Shown here: in pieces, positions 27,102 to 33,722 of the stretch
Position numbering within the stretch: the first letter of the stretch is position 1
Layout of the letters: every line of letters begins with the position of its first letter
Source of the DNA: Candidatus Methylomirabilota bacterium
GTDB taxonomy: Bacteria > Methylomirabilota > Methylomirabilia > Rokubacteriales > CSP1-6
Direction: 5' to 3'
Assembly (NCBI GenBank): GCA_035709005.1
Contig: DASTFB010000134.1
Location: forward strand, 1-35,497
DNA: 35,497 nucleotides
Program-made: the position numbers and the translations under genes
Notes under the pieces: model-generated
Databases searched by the model: none
Seen by the model: the letters and a program-made list of their open reading frames with translations, nothing else
Told to the model about the DNA's origin: nothing

Positions 27102-27970
27102 GCGCGGCACCCCCCCGCCCGGCCGTCGCACCAGTCCTCGATCGCCCGCCGCATCTCGACCGGGCTCTCGGTGGGGATCCAGTGGCGCGCCTGGAGCATC
27201 CTCACCTGCCCTCGGGGAAGCTGGGCCAGCAGCCGGGCCGTGAGCGCAGGATCGCCGAACTTTCCACCGGTCGAGAGCAGGGCCAGCCCAGGCGGGCCGA
27301 TGGCGCGGAGATCGGGCAACGGCGCCGTCACCGCGAGCAAGCCGGCCAGGTACACCGCCGTGGGGGTGTACTTCAGATCCTCGCGCACGGAGCTGAAGCG
27401 CGCCTCCGGGAATGCCTCGGGGCCGGCCGCGGCCACGGCCACGCGGGCCTCGCGATCGAGCTGCTCGAGGTCGAGCGCGGGGAGCTGCCGCCGGTACAGC
27501 CCCAGCCGGTTGCCGGCACGCACCAGCGCCGCCAGCGCCCCCGCGGCCGGCCGCAGTCGCGCCGCGACACGCAACAGGCCCGTCAGCGCCTGGCGGAACA
27601 TCGGCTCGATGAGCACGAGGCCCCGAGTGGCCGCCGGTGAGCGGGCCGCGAAGTGCAGGGCGACGTTGGCGCCCAGACAGTGCCCGATGACCACGGCGGG
27701 CGGCGCCTGCTCCGCGGTGAGGATCTCTTCGAGATCCCGGCACCACACGGTCAGTCCGACCGGGCCCCGGTACAACGAGGCCCCGAAGCCGCGCAGGTCG
27801 AGGCGCAGGAGGTCCCAGGTCTCGCGGAGCCGGGTGGTCCTCACGAACTCGGACCAGCGGGTGAGGTTGCTGGCCAGGCCGTGGACCAGCACGACGATCC
27901 GGCGCGGCGGTCCGGGCCGCCAGAGGCGGTAGGCCAGCCTCGCGCCGTCGGAGGTGACGAAGGTGCGCAA
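27098..27970 (-). CDS. Alpha/beta hydrolase with Cys nucleophile (GxCxG)
   Basis: A 290-residue hydrolase-fold protein starting at a TTG at 27970 with GGAGG about five bases upstream. Motifs: VVLVHGLASNLTRW (HG oxyanion hole, His30), DLRGFGAS and the nucleophile elbow GHCLGA with Cys98 in place of the usual Ser. Asp240 and His263 (ARHWIP) are candidate partners. A Cys at the elbow is normal in dienelactone hydrolases and PHA synthases but unusual in this length class. The TGT codon is clear in the sequence. Substrate unknown. It lies alone between the oxygenase operon and vapC, on the same strand, and its 3' end overlaps the oxygenase promoter. Confidence 0.87.
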   Translation of the reverse strand: MRTFVTSDGARLAYRLWRPGPPRRIVVLVHGLASNLTRWSEFVRTTRLRETWDLLRLDLRGFGASLYRGPVGLTVWCRDLEEILTAEQAPPAVVIGHCLGANVALHFAARSPAATRGLVLIEPMFRQALTGLLRVAARLRPAAGALAALVRAGNRLGLYRRQLPALDLEQLDREARVAVAAAGPEAFPEARFSSVREDLKYTPTAVYLAGLLAVTAPLPDLRAIGPPGLALLSTGGKFGDPALTARLLAQLPRGQVRMLQARHWIPTESPVEMRRAIEDWCDGRAGGCRA

Positions 27971-27996
27971 GTGGCCCTCCGGCCGGAGCTGCTCCG

Positions 27997-28365
27997 TCAG
28001 CGGACTACGACCGTGTCGGGGAGTCCCGTGAAATCGGTGTCGCCGGTGACGAGGGTCGCGCCGAAACGGCGGGCGGTCGCGTACACCAGCGAGTCGGCCA
28101 TGGCCAGACCGTGGGCGAGCGACAGGTCGGCGGCCTCCAGCGCGAGGGGCTCGTCCACCGGCGCGATGGTCGCCCGTCTGAGCACCGAGACGGCTTCCAC
28201 CGCCCGCTCTTCGCTCAGGTCACGACGGATCACCTTGTACACCTCGTAGACCGCGATCACGGAGACCAGCAGCGAGTCGCGCCCCTCGATGTACCTGGCG
28301 AAGCGGTCCGCCCGGGGCCGGCCGGCCAGATACTCGATCCAGCCGCTCGAGTCGACCAGGATCAG
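27997..28365 (-). CDS. vapC: VapC-type PIN-domain toxin (CTG start)
   Basis: PIN ribonuclease toxin, 122 residues if started at the CTG at 28365. The acidic site is complete: Asp5 (VDSSGWIEYL), Glu41 (YEVYK), Asp91 (MADSLVYATA) and Asp109/Asp111 (TGDTDF). The usual VapC length is about 120-135. The first ATG/GTG/TTG in frame is a GTG at 28260, which would remove the first catalytic Asp. The CTG overlaps the vapB TGA by four bases (CTGA), the spacing seen at ATGA couplings elsewhere in this window, so a CTG start is likely. VapC would cleave RNA (often tRNA) when VapB is degraded. Confidence 0.85.
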   Translation of the reverse strand: MILVDSSGWIEYLAGRPRADRFARYIEGRDSLLVSVIAVYEVYKVIRRDLSEERAVEAVSVLRRATIAPVDEPLALEAADLSLAHGLAMADSLVYATARRFGATLVTGDTDFTGLPDTVVVR

Positions 28366-28571
28366 AGCCGGTCCTTCTTCTCGCGCAGGCCCTTGACGCT
28401 CACTCCCCGGGCGATGCCGCGGTACGCCCGCAGTGGGCGCTCCGGCACCAGGAAAATGACTCCCCCCTTGTCGAGGACCGTGATCCGCATCCCGGGCCGG
28501 AGGCGAAGACGCTCCCGCGCCCCCCGCGGCAAGACGAGCTGAAACTTGGTCGACAGGGTGACGGACTCCAT
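28362..28571 (-). CDS. vapB: AbrB-type antitoxin (VapB)
   Basis: A 69-residue SpoVT-AbrB swapped-hairpin DNA-binding protein (VTLSTKFQLVLPRGARERLR, then RPGMRITVLDKGG). The C-terminal tail (AYRGIARGVSVKGLREKKD) would wrap the VapC toxin. It binds its own promoter and neutralises VapC, as is standard for vapBC loci. It precedes vapC with a four-base overlap. The promoter at 28584-28612 drives the pair, with little 5' leader and no evident Shine-Dalgarno sequence. Confidence 0.9.
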   Translation of the reverse strand: MESVTLSTKFQLVLPRGARERLRLRPGMRITVLDKGGVIFLVPERPLRAYRGIARGVSVKGLREKKDRL

Positions 28572-28583
28572 TGGCTTACGGTG

Positions 28584-28612
28584 ATCCTATCGATCGCAGT
28601 TTTGTAAGTCAA
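28584..28612 (-). promoter_or_regulatory. Promoter of vapBC
   Basis: Minus strand: TTGACT (28607-28612), a 17-base spacer and TAGGAT (28584-28589), 12 bases before the vapB ATG. CGATCG at 28591-28596 and neighbouring symmetric bases between the boxes could be the VapB operator. Confidence 0.5.
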
Positions 28613-28645
28613 GGCACCGTCTCGCACGACGATCGCAGCGTCCTG

Positions 28646-28651
28646 TATACT
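28646..28651 (+). promoter_or_regulatory. -10 box upstream of the peroxiredoxin
   Basis: TATACT (five of six to TATAAT) lies 50 bases before the ATG at 28702, divergent from vapB. No good -35 hexamer at 17 bases was found, so it may depend on an activator or be coincidental. The gene itself has a strong AGGAGG. Confidence 0.35.
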
Positions 28652-28701
28652 CGCAGCGGCAGCGACGCCGGACCGACCAATCATTGCTACAGGAGGATCC
28701 G

Positions 28702-29205
28702 ATGGCGATCAAAGTGGGCGACCGACTCCCCGATGGAACCCTGACGGAGCTGATCGACACGGAGCGGCCAGGCTGCACCATCGGCCCCAACAACTTCTCG
28801 GTGAGCGAGCAGGCCAAGGGCAAGCGCATCGCTATCCTGGCCGTGCCCGGGGCCTTCACGCCGACGTGCTCGGCCAAGCACCTGCCCAGCTACGTGCAGA
28901 ACGCCGACACGCTCAAGACCAAGGGCGTGGACGAGATCTGGTGCATCGCCGTGAACGATGCCTTCGTGATGGGGGCCTGGGGCAAGGACCAGAAGGCCGG
29001 CGGCAAGGTGCGGATGATGGCCGACGGCAGCGCCACCTACACCAGGGCCCTCGGCCTGGACATGGATCTGACCCCCCGCGGCCTGGGCGTGCGCTCGCAG
29101 CGCTACTCCATGCTCGTGGAGGACGGCGTCGTCAAAGCGCTCAACGTGGAGCAGCCGGGCAAGTACGAGGTGAGCAGCGCCGAGGCCCTGTTGCAGAAGC
29201 TCTGA
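28702..29205 (+). CDS. Peroxiredoxin, PRDX5/type II family
   Basis: Thiol peroxidase of 167 residues. The peroxidatic Cys56 lies in PGAFTPTCSAKHLPSYV, the hallmark of type II (Prx5) enzymes. A further conserved Cys81 occurs in WCIAVNDAFVMGAWG. The C-terminus is typical (SQRYSMLVEDGVVKALNVE). It reduces hydrogen and organic peroxides with thioredoxin or glutathione-type donors in the cytoplasm. AGGAGG at 28691-28696 fixes the ATG at 28702; an upstream TTG has no support. The gene is 15 bases before a second, BCP-type peroxiredoxin on the same strand, so both peroxide scavengers are probably made together. Confidence 0.95.
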   Translation: MAIKVGDRLPDGTLTELIDTERPGCTIGPNNFSVSEQAKGKRIAILAVPGAFTPTCSAKHLPSYVQNADTLKTKGVDEIWCIAVNDAFVMGAWGKDQKAGGKVRMMADGSATYTRALGLDMDLTPRGLGVRSQRYSMLVEDGVVKALNVEQPGKYEVSSAEALLQKL

Positions 29206-29219
29206 GCCCAGCCGCGTAC

Positions 29220-29696
29220 ATGCCGGCCATCAAGGAAGGCGGCAAGGCGCCGAGCTTCACCCTCGAGGACGGCGCGGGCCAGCGCGTGAGCCTCGGCGAC
29301 TTCAAGGGCCAGGACGTCGTGGTGTACTTCTATCCTCGAGACGACACGCCCGGCTGCACCAAGGAGGCCTGCGGATTCCGCGACCTCTGGAAGGACTTGC
29401 AGCGTGCGGGCGTCGTCGTCCTCGGGGTCTCCGCCGACTCGCCGGCATCGCACGAGAAGTTCGCGAGCAAGTACAAGCTGCCCTTCCGTCTCCTGTCCGA
29501 TCCCGAGCGCAAGGTGATGCAGGCCTGGGGCGCCTACGGCGACAAAGTGATGTACGGCAAGAAAACCAAGGGGGTGATCCGCTCCACGGTGTGGATCGGC
29601 CCGGACGGCGTGGTCCGCAAGCACTGGGCGCGCGTCAGGGACGCGGCCACCCATCCCGCGGAGGTGCTCGAAGCGATCCGCGGACGATCGGGGTGA
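29220..29696 (+). CDS. bcp: Thioredoxin-dependent thiol peroxidase (BCP/PrxQ)
   Basis: BCP-type peroxiredoxin of 158 residues, an atypical 2-Cys enzyme with peroxidatic Cys46 and resolving Cys51 (DDTPGCTKEACGFRD, CxxxxC), forming an intramolecular disulphide. Other features: KAPSFTLEDGAGQRVSLGDF, the thioredoxin fold strand VVVYFYPRD and VSADSPASHEKF. It reduces H2O2 and lipid hydroperoxides with thioredoxin. The ATG at 29220 follows the first peroxiredoxin by 14 bases, without an obvious Shine-Dalgarno sequence, so translation may be coupled. Length and motifs are standard. Confidence 0.95.
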   Translation: MPAIKEGGKAPSFTLEDGAGQRVSLGDFKGQDVVVYFYPRDDTPGCTKEACGFRDLWKDLQRAGVVVLGVSADSPASHEKFASKYKLPFRLLSDPERKVMQAWGAYGDKVMYGKKTKGVIRSTVWIGPDGVVRKHWARVRDAATHPAEVLEAIRGRSG

Positions 29697-29699
29697 GTC

Positions 29700-29830
29700 A
29701 GCGTCCCTTGCGTGGATGACGACGACCGCGGGGCTGACCTTGCGGAAGACCTGCCCGACGCTCTGGGCCTCCACGGGCCGGGCCGGTCCCACGAAAACGA
29801 GGCCCAGCAAGGGTCGCCAGGCGATCGTCG
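29700..29830 (-). pseudogene. Trypsin-like (HtrA-type) protease N-terminal remnant
   Basis: On the minus strand, codons from about 29830 to 29700 spell a signal-peptide-like and mature-start segment (RPLLGLVFVGPARPVEAQ, then SVGQVFRKVSPAVVVIHARD). This is how secreted DegP/HtrA-like serine proteases begin, up to the strand before the catalytic domain. The frame then runs into the convergent bcp gene, and no His/Asp/Ser catalytic regions follow. There is no convincing start codon with a ribosome-binding site. I read it as the 5' stump of a protease gene cut off by rearrangement. The assignment rests on a short match and is moderate. Confidence 0.5.
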
Positions 29831-29844
29831 ACCTGCACGGCCGG

Positions 29845-30141
29845 GTTTCCAGATGCCGGGAAAACCGGTGGATCTGGGAGCTCCTCGCCGACCGCATGGT
29901 ATTCATCGGCGCGTACGGCGCCGAGCGTGTGGCCACGCCCCGTCCCCCTCGCCAGCGCGGATCGACACCTGAAGAGGCGATGTACGCCGCCGTTACCGAC
30001 GCCCACCGGCTGAGCGTGCGCATCCGCCCGACGCCGTGTGTCGACACGATGAGCGGCGATCGTTACGCGTCCACCGTCGAGGTGGGTCTGGACGGCGCCG
30101 TCTACCGCGGCTGCGGCGACGTTCTGCAGCCCGGCAGGTAG
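29845..30141 (+). pseudogene. COG3650/META-like lipoprotein, C-terminal remnant
   Basis: The plus-strand frame ending at 30141 encodes the C-terminal domain of small secreted proteins of the COG3650/META-like type: a degraded form of the CxGNEPFW motif (CRENRWIWELLADRMVF), then RLSVRIRPTPCVDTMSGD and STVEVGLDGAVYRGCGD. The two paired Cys of the family are present. The signal peptide and first strands are missing: upstream sequence in this frame is the antisense of the protease remnant. It could be expressed from the ATG at 29896 but would lack export, so a truncated gene is the better reading. Confidence 0.55.
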
Positions 30142-30163
30142 CGGGAGCCCGACGCGGCGAAGA

Positions 30164-31465
30164 TCAGGGTCCCGGCCGGCGGCACGCGGAATCGACGCGC
30201 GCCGCGACGTCGCTCGGGCCGAGCCGCTGGAGAGTAGCCGCGACGCTCGCCGACAGGGAGGGGGCGCGGTGATGCCGGGCGGCAGCGTCCAGCGCTCGCA
30301 GCAAGGCGAGGCCGGGCGCGTCGTCCTGCATCGCCGTGAGCAGATGGTCGGAGCCGAGGGCGACGAGATTGGCTCCCCCTGGCCAGACGGCGTCCGCCAG
30401 CAGCACCACGCCGTCGTTAGGACCGTGACGGCGCATGATGTTGTAGCTGCCCCAGAGCCGGCGACCAACGGTGCCGGACACGGGCACGGCCACGAGGTTG
30501 ACGACGGCGATGGAGTCAGGGAGCCGGGCGCCGTCCAGGCGTTCGCGGCTGGGTCCCGTCGTGATCGACGTCAGGCCGGCCAGGTTCCAGCCGGTGAACC
30601 AGAGAACCGTACGTGTCAGCCAGGACGCCGGCGGTCGCAGGGCGATGTCGGCGAGCGGTGACCCACCCAGGGCGCCCCCGGCGTTGAGCCAGGCGGCCAC
30701 ACCGGCGCTTTCCTCCGGCGTGAGGAGCCGGGAGAGAGCCAGAGCCACTTCGGCCCCTGATTTGCTGGTGCTCACGAGGATCAGCGGGCGCCCCTCGCGA
30801 CCGGCGTCCCGCACGGCGGCGGCGACGACTGCGGCGTTGTTCTCGACCGAACCACTCTCGGGGGTCGGGACGAGCTGGTGCGGAATCCCCAGCCGCTCGA
30901 GCAACCGGCGCTGACGCGCGAAGTCGGCTCCGACCTCGGGGTGGCTGCGGTAGAGCCAGGCCGGCGCGAAGAGCACCGTGTACGGAAAGCCTTCTGCCCG
31001 GCGGAGGATCTCTTCGGAGCAGTCCGCGCCGTCGCGCAGAGCCTGATCGAAGACGGCCTGCACGGCACGGCTCGTCTCGTCGTTGCCGAGGACCCCGGCG
31101 AATGCGAGGGCGGCGAAGTCGACGGACACGTGCTGCGCGAGCTCACGGAGCTGCACCCGGTCGGGGAGCCGACGGCGCTCCGGGTTCGGGCTGGAGCTCA
31201 GATGACTGACGAGGTCCGTGCTGAGCAGGCCCGGCGCCAGGGCGGCCAGGTGCGGACGGGGCGATCGCTGCGCCAGAAGATCCACGAGCAGGCGCCGTGC
31301 CGGCTCGGAATCCACCAGCCCGGCGAGGTGCTCTCCCGACGGGTCGCCGGCAACCAGCTCCAGCCGGCCGTGGCCGGCGCAGCCGAGCGCCAGCAACATC
31401 GCCACGACGAGGAGTGCCGCGCTCCACGGGCTGAGCGCCGCCCGGCGGGAGCACAACGCGCTCAT
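30164..31465 (-). CDS. Lipoprotein with alpha/beta-hydrolase-like core
   Basis: A 433-residue exported lipoprotein (lipobox LALGC, Cys29). The mature part resembles a poorly characterised alpha/beta hydrolase group. VLFAPAWLYRSHPEVGADF is an early strand-loop, LILVSTSKSGAEVALAL holds the likely nucleophile Ser234 (SKSG in place of GxSxG), AWLNAGGALGGSPLAD is the post-elbow strand, and NDGVVLLADAVWPG (Asp351 or Asp358) and GSDHLL (His374) can complete the triad. The substrate is unknown. A TATCAT -10 box ends six bases before the ATG at 31465, so the mRNA is probably leaderless. It is convergent with the bcp region and shares direction with the selenoprotein gene upstream. Confidence 0.8.
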   Translation of the reverse strand: MSALCSRRAALSPWSAALLVVAMLLALGCAGHGRLELVAGDPSGEHLAGLVDSEPARRLLVDLLAQRSPRPHLAALAPGLLSTDLVSHLSSSPNPERRRLPDRVQLRELAQHVSVDFAALAFAGVLGNDETSRAVQAVFDQALRDGADCSEEILRRAEGFPYTVLFAPAWLYRSHPEVGADFARQRRLLERLGIPHQLVPTPESGSVENNAAVVAAAVRDAGREGRPLILVSTSKSGAEVALALSRLLTPEESAGVAAWLNAGGALGGSPLADIALRPPASWLTRTVLWFTGWNLAGLTSITTGPSRERLDGARLPDSIAVVNLVAVPVSGTVGRRLWGSYNIMRRHGPNDGVVLLADAVWPGGANLVALGSDHLLTAMQDDAPGLALLRALDAAARHHRAPSLSASVAATLQRLGPSDVAARVDSACRRPGP

Positions 31466-31471
31466 CGCGTC

Positions 31472-31477
31472 ATGATA
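31472..31477 (-). promoter_or_regulatory. -10 box of the hydrolase lipoprotein
   Basis: Minus-strand TATCAT (five of six to consensus) ends six bases before the ATG at 31465. No acceptable -35 hexamer at 16-18 bases was found. Confidence 0.4.
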
Positions 31478-31512
31478 GCAAGAAGCAGCAGGGGACAGGA
31501 TTGCCGCGGACG

Positions 31513-32202
31513 TCAGCGCGCCGCGGCACGCCCGAAGGCAACGATCAGTGGATGGGGCCGGGCCGGGGTCGACCGCAACTGGGGCAGGAACAGCGTGGCC
31601 AGAAAGAAGGGATGATCGGGCAGCTCGACGATGCGGAGCTCGCCGTCATCGCCGAAGCCCGAGAGCGTGAGGCCGGCCTCCGTCAACGCCGGATGAACGG
31701 CGCGATCGACGCCGTAGTTGCAGCGAAAATCCTCGAGGGCCGTCGCCGATCCCCAGATGGCGGCCGCCCGGGTGCTGGGGACGATCGTGACCCGCTCCGC
31801 CTTGCCCACCAGGGAGCAGGCCAGCGGCGTGATTACCAGACGGTTACCGTGAGGATTGGACTCGGCGTGATCGGCGTTCTCGAGCCCGAGAACGTTGCGC
31901 GCGAACTCGACGATCGCGTGCTGGAATCCGCCTCAGGTCGCGACCAGCGGCACCCCCCGCTCGCGCGCAAACCGGATCGCGGCGAGCGCGCCCTCCATGC
32001 TGCGATAGGGGCTGGCCGGGGCGATGACGAGCCCCGCGTAGCCGGCCAGACGCGCGGCCGGCTCGGGCGGCCGCGCTTGCCCCGTCGGCACCCATTCGAA
32101 ATGGAGCCCGGCGTGCGTGAGCGCCTGGTTCGTGGCCTGGTGCGTGAGCTCACCGGGATCGAAGTCGCCCACGACCCCGATCGCATCGCCTCGCATGCTC
32201 AT
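31513..32202 (-). CDS. CTP-synthase C-terminal-like amidotransferase, probable selenoprotein (in-frame UGA)
   Basis: One 230-codon frame, interrupted only by a TGA at 31933-31935 (codon 90). It encodes a class I glutamine-amidotransferase-like domain related to the CTP synthase C-terminus. Before the TGA: VVGDFDPGELTHQATNQAL and APASPYRSMEGALAAIRFAR; after it, in frame: GGFQHAIVEFARNVLGLENA, ESNPHGNRLVITPLACSLVG and DHPFFLATLFLPQLRSTPA. The TGA replaces exactly the nucleophile Cys of the GTCGGFQ motif. From memory, databases name this family CTP synthase C-terminal region-related (seleno)protein, so reading UGA as selenocysteine is the likely explanation; a nonsense mutation is the alternative. 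The ATG at 32202 has AGG six bases upstream. The His-Glu partners of classical enzymes are replaced (LFLPQ). The function is unknown. Confidence 0.75.
31897..31921 (-). promoter_or_regulatory. Candidate bacterial SECIS hairpin
   Basis: On the minus strand, 12-36 bases after the UGA, GCACGCGA pairs with TCGCGCGC (five contiguous pairs, one A-C mismatch, then two more), enclosing a 9-base loop TCGTCGAGT that begins about 20 bases past the UGA. Bacterial SECIS elements are stem-loops at about this distance with G in the apical loop. GC-rich DNA makes chance hairpins common, so this is suggestive only. Confidence 0.4.
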
Positions 32203-32369
32203 CGTCATCCTGACCGTGACGGTCGGCACAGCGTAGTCACGGGGCGGCGTCCATCGCAAGACGCTGCTGCGTCAGGCTGGCGCGGAGAGCCAGGCCGAAT
32301 GTGCCATCACGGCAGCGAAAGGACACCTAACCCGTTGATTCCGTGCTTGGTATTGGCATTGCTTCCCCT

Positions 32370-32406
32370 GCCCCCGGGGCGCACGAACCGGTTGGCCCCA
32401 GGGGGC
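32370..32406 (+). promoter_or_regulatory. Hairpin covering the GGDEF gene's ribosome-binding region
   Basis: GCCCCCGGGGC pairs with GCCCCAGGGGGC (11 pairs, one bulged A) around a 14-base loop that holds AACCGGTT. The only Shine-Dalgarno-like run, AGGGGG (32400-32405), is inside the stem, 11 bases before the GTG at 32417. The structure would hide the ribosome site, or it may be an upstream terminator. Confidence 0.4.
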
Positions 32407-32416
32407 GCTGGCTACC

Positions 32417-33679
32417 GTGACACAGGCTGTTTCGCTCGTCGTTCCTGCCTTGCTCTTCTCGATCGCCGCCGGGCTCGCCATATCAGGCACGCTGCCCGAC
32501 TGGCTCGCCGAGGCCGTGGAAGTGGCGCCGCTGGCGGTGTTCGGGGGCGCCGCGTCCGTCGGCATCTTGCTACGCCGCGGTCGACTCGTCCTGGGCATCG
32601 TCACGCTCGTCCTCGCCGATCTCGCGCTCGCCCATCTGGGCAGTCGCCCCGTGTTCAACGCGGTCGGGCTGCTCCTCCCCCTGAACCTGGCGGTCATCGT
32701 CTGGCTCCGCGAGGCGGCGATCGTCACAGCCCAGGGTGGCTTGCGGCTGGCTGCGATCCTGGCCCAGGGCGGCATCGTGGCGACCCTGAGGCATCCCGAG
32801 CTGGCCACTCTCGCCCGGTCGCTCGAAGAGCCGCTGGTGCCGGTAGACCTGGCCCGCTGGACCGCGCTGCCGCACATCGTGCTCGTGGCGTTCCTCGTCG
32901 GCCTGGGCGGGGTCCTGGTGAGGCTCGGGCTGTCCCGTCGCTCGTTCCCGGCCGCCGTCGCCTGGGCGCTCATCGCCTCGTTCCTCGCCCTGGAGGGCGC
33001 CGGGGCCGGGCGACCCGCCAACATCTACTTCGTCATCGCCGGGCTGCTCCTCGTCGTCGGCACGTCGATCGACCGGTCGTTCTTCACCTTCGTCGACGAC
33101 GCCACGGGTCTTCCCGGACGGCTGGCCCTCAACGAAACGCTCCGGCGGCTGCGCCGGCGCTCCCTGCTGCCCGGACGGTACGCGCTGGCCTGCGTGGAGA
33201 TCGACGAGTTCAGGAACTTTCGCGCCGAGCACGGCCCCGATGCGGCTCGCCGCGTGCTACGGCGCATCGCCGACGCGCTCAGGCGTGTGGGGGGCGGGGG
33301 GCGTGTCTTCTACTGTGAGGGCAGCACGTTCGCCATCGTCTTCCGGCGCACGTCAGCCAAAGCGGCTGCCCGTCACCTCGAGGTCGTCCGGGGCGCCATC
33401 GAGGTCGCGACCATCGACGTGCGGGTGCCGGAGCGCCCGCGCCCGGGCACGCGCCCCGCGCGCGCCGGCGCCGTCGACTGGACGGTGGCGGTGACGATCA
33501 GCGGCGGCGTCGCCCAGCCTCAGACGCGCCGCGACGATCCCCACGAGGTCCTGCGCGCCGCCGGTCGTGCGCTGGACCGCAGCAAGCAGGCCGGCCTGAA
33601 CCGCATCCTGGTGGCCACTTCGGAGCCTGTCCCCGCAAGCGTCGGCGAGCCCCGCCCTCAGGGCCAGACCTGGACGTAA
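32417..33679 (+). CDS. Membrane protein with degenerate GGDEF domain
   Basis: A 420-residue protein with an N-terminal region of about six to seven membrane helices (residues 1-215) and a C-terminal GGDEF-like domain. The domain entry DDATGLPGRLALNETLRRL and LACVEIDEFRNFRAEHG are family-typical, but the signature GG(D/E)EF loop is EGSTF (residues 301-305, YCEGSTFAIVF). No RxxD product-inhibition site precedes it. The domain should therefore not make c-di-GMP; it may bind nucleotide or act as a receptor or scaffold. A disordered Arg/Pro stretch (about 338-352) interrupts the domain. The start is a GTG with weak support. It is divergent from the selenoprotein gene. Confidence 0.82.
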   Translation: MTQAVSLVVPALLFSIAAGLAISGTLPDWLAEAVEVAPLAVFGGAASVGILLRRGRLVLGIVTLVLADLALAHLGSRPVFNAVGLLLPLNLAVIVWLREAAIVTAQGGLRLAAILAQGGIVATLRHPELATLARSLEEPLVPVDLARWTALPHIVLVAFLVGLGGVLVRLGLSRRSFPAAVAWALIASFLALEGAGAGRPANIYFVIAGLLLVVGTSIDRSFFTFVDDATGLPGRLALNETLRRLRRRSLLPGRYALACVEIDEFRNFRAEHGPDAARRVLRRIADALRRVGGGGRVFYCEGSTFAIVFRRTSAKAAARHLEVVRGAIEVATIDVRVPERPRPGTRPARAGAVDWTVAVTISGGVAQPQTRRDDPHEVLRAAGRALDRSKQAGLNRILVATSEPVPASVGEPRPQGQTWT

Positions 33680-33722
33680 GCCGCGCGCTGCCGACCCCCT
33701 TGAACGGGACGGTCAGCAGCCG

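Noticed and set aside
31513-31809. Separate small gene starting at a GTG within the amidotransferase-like region
   Set aside because: It is the in-frame continuation of the gene beginning at 32202, interrupted only by the UGA; the conserved GGFQHA segment lies before this GTG.
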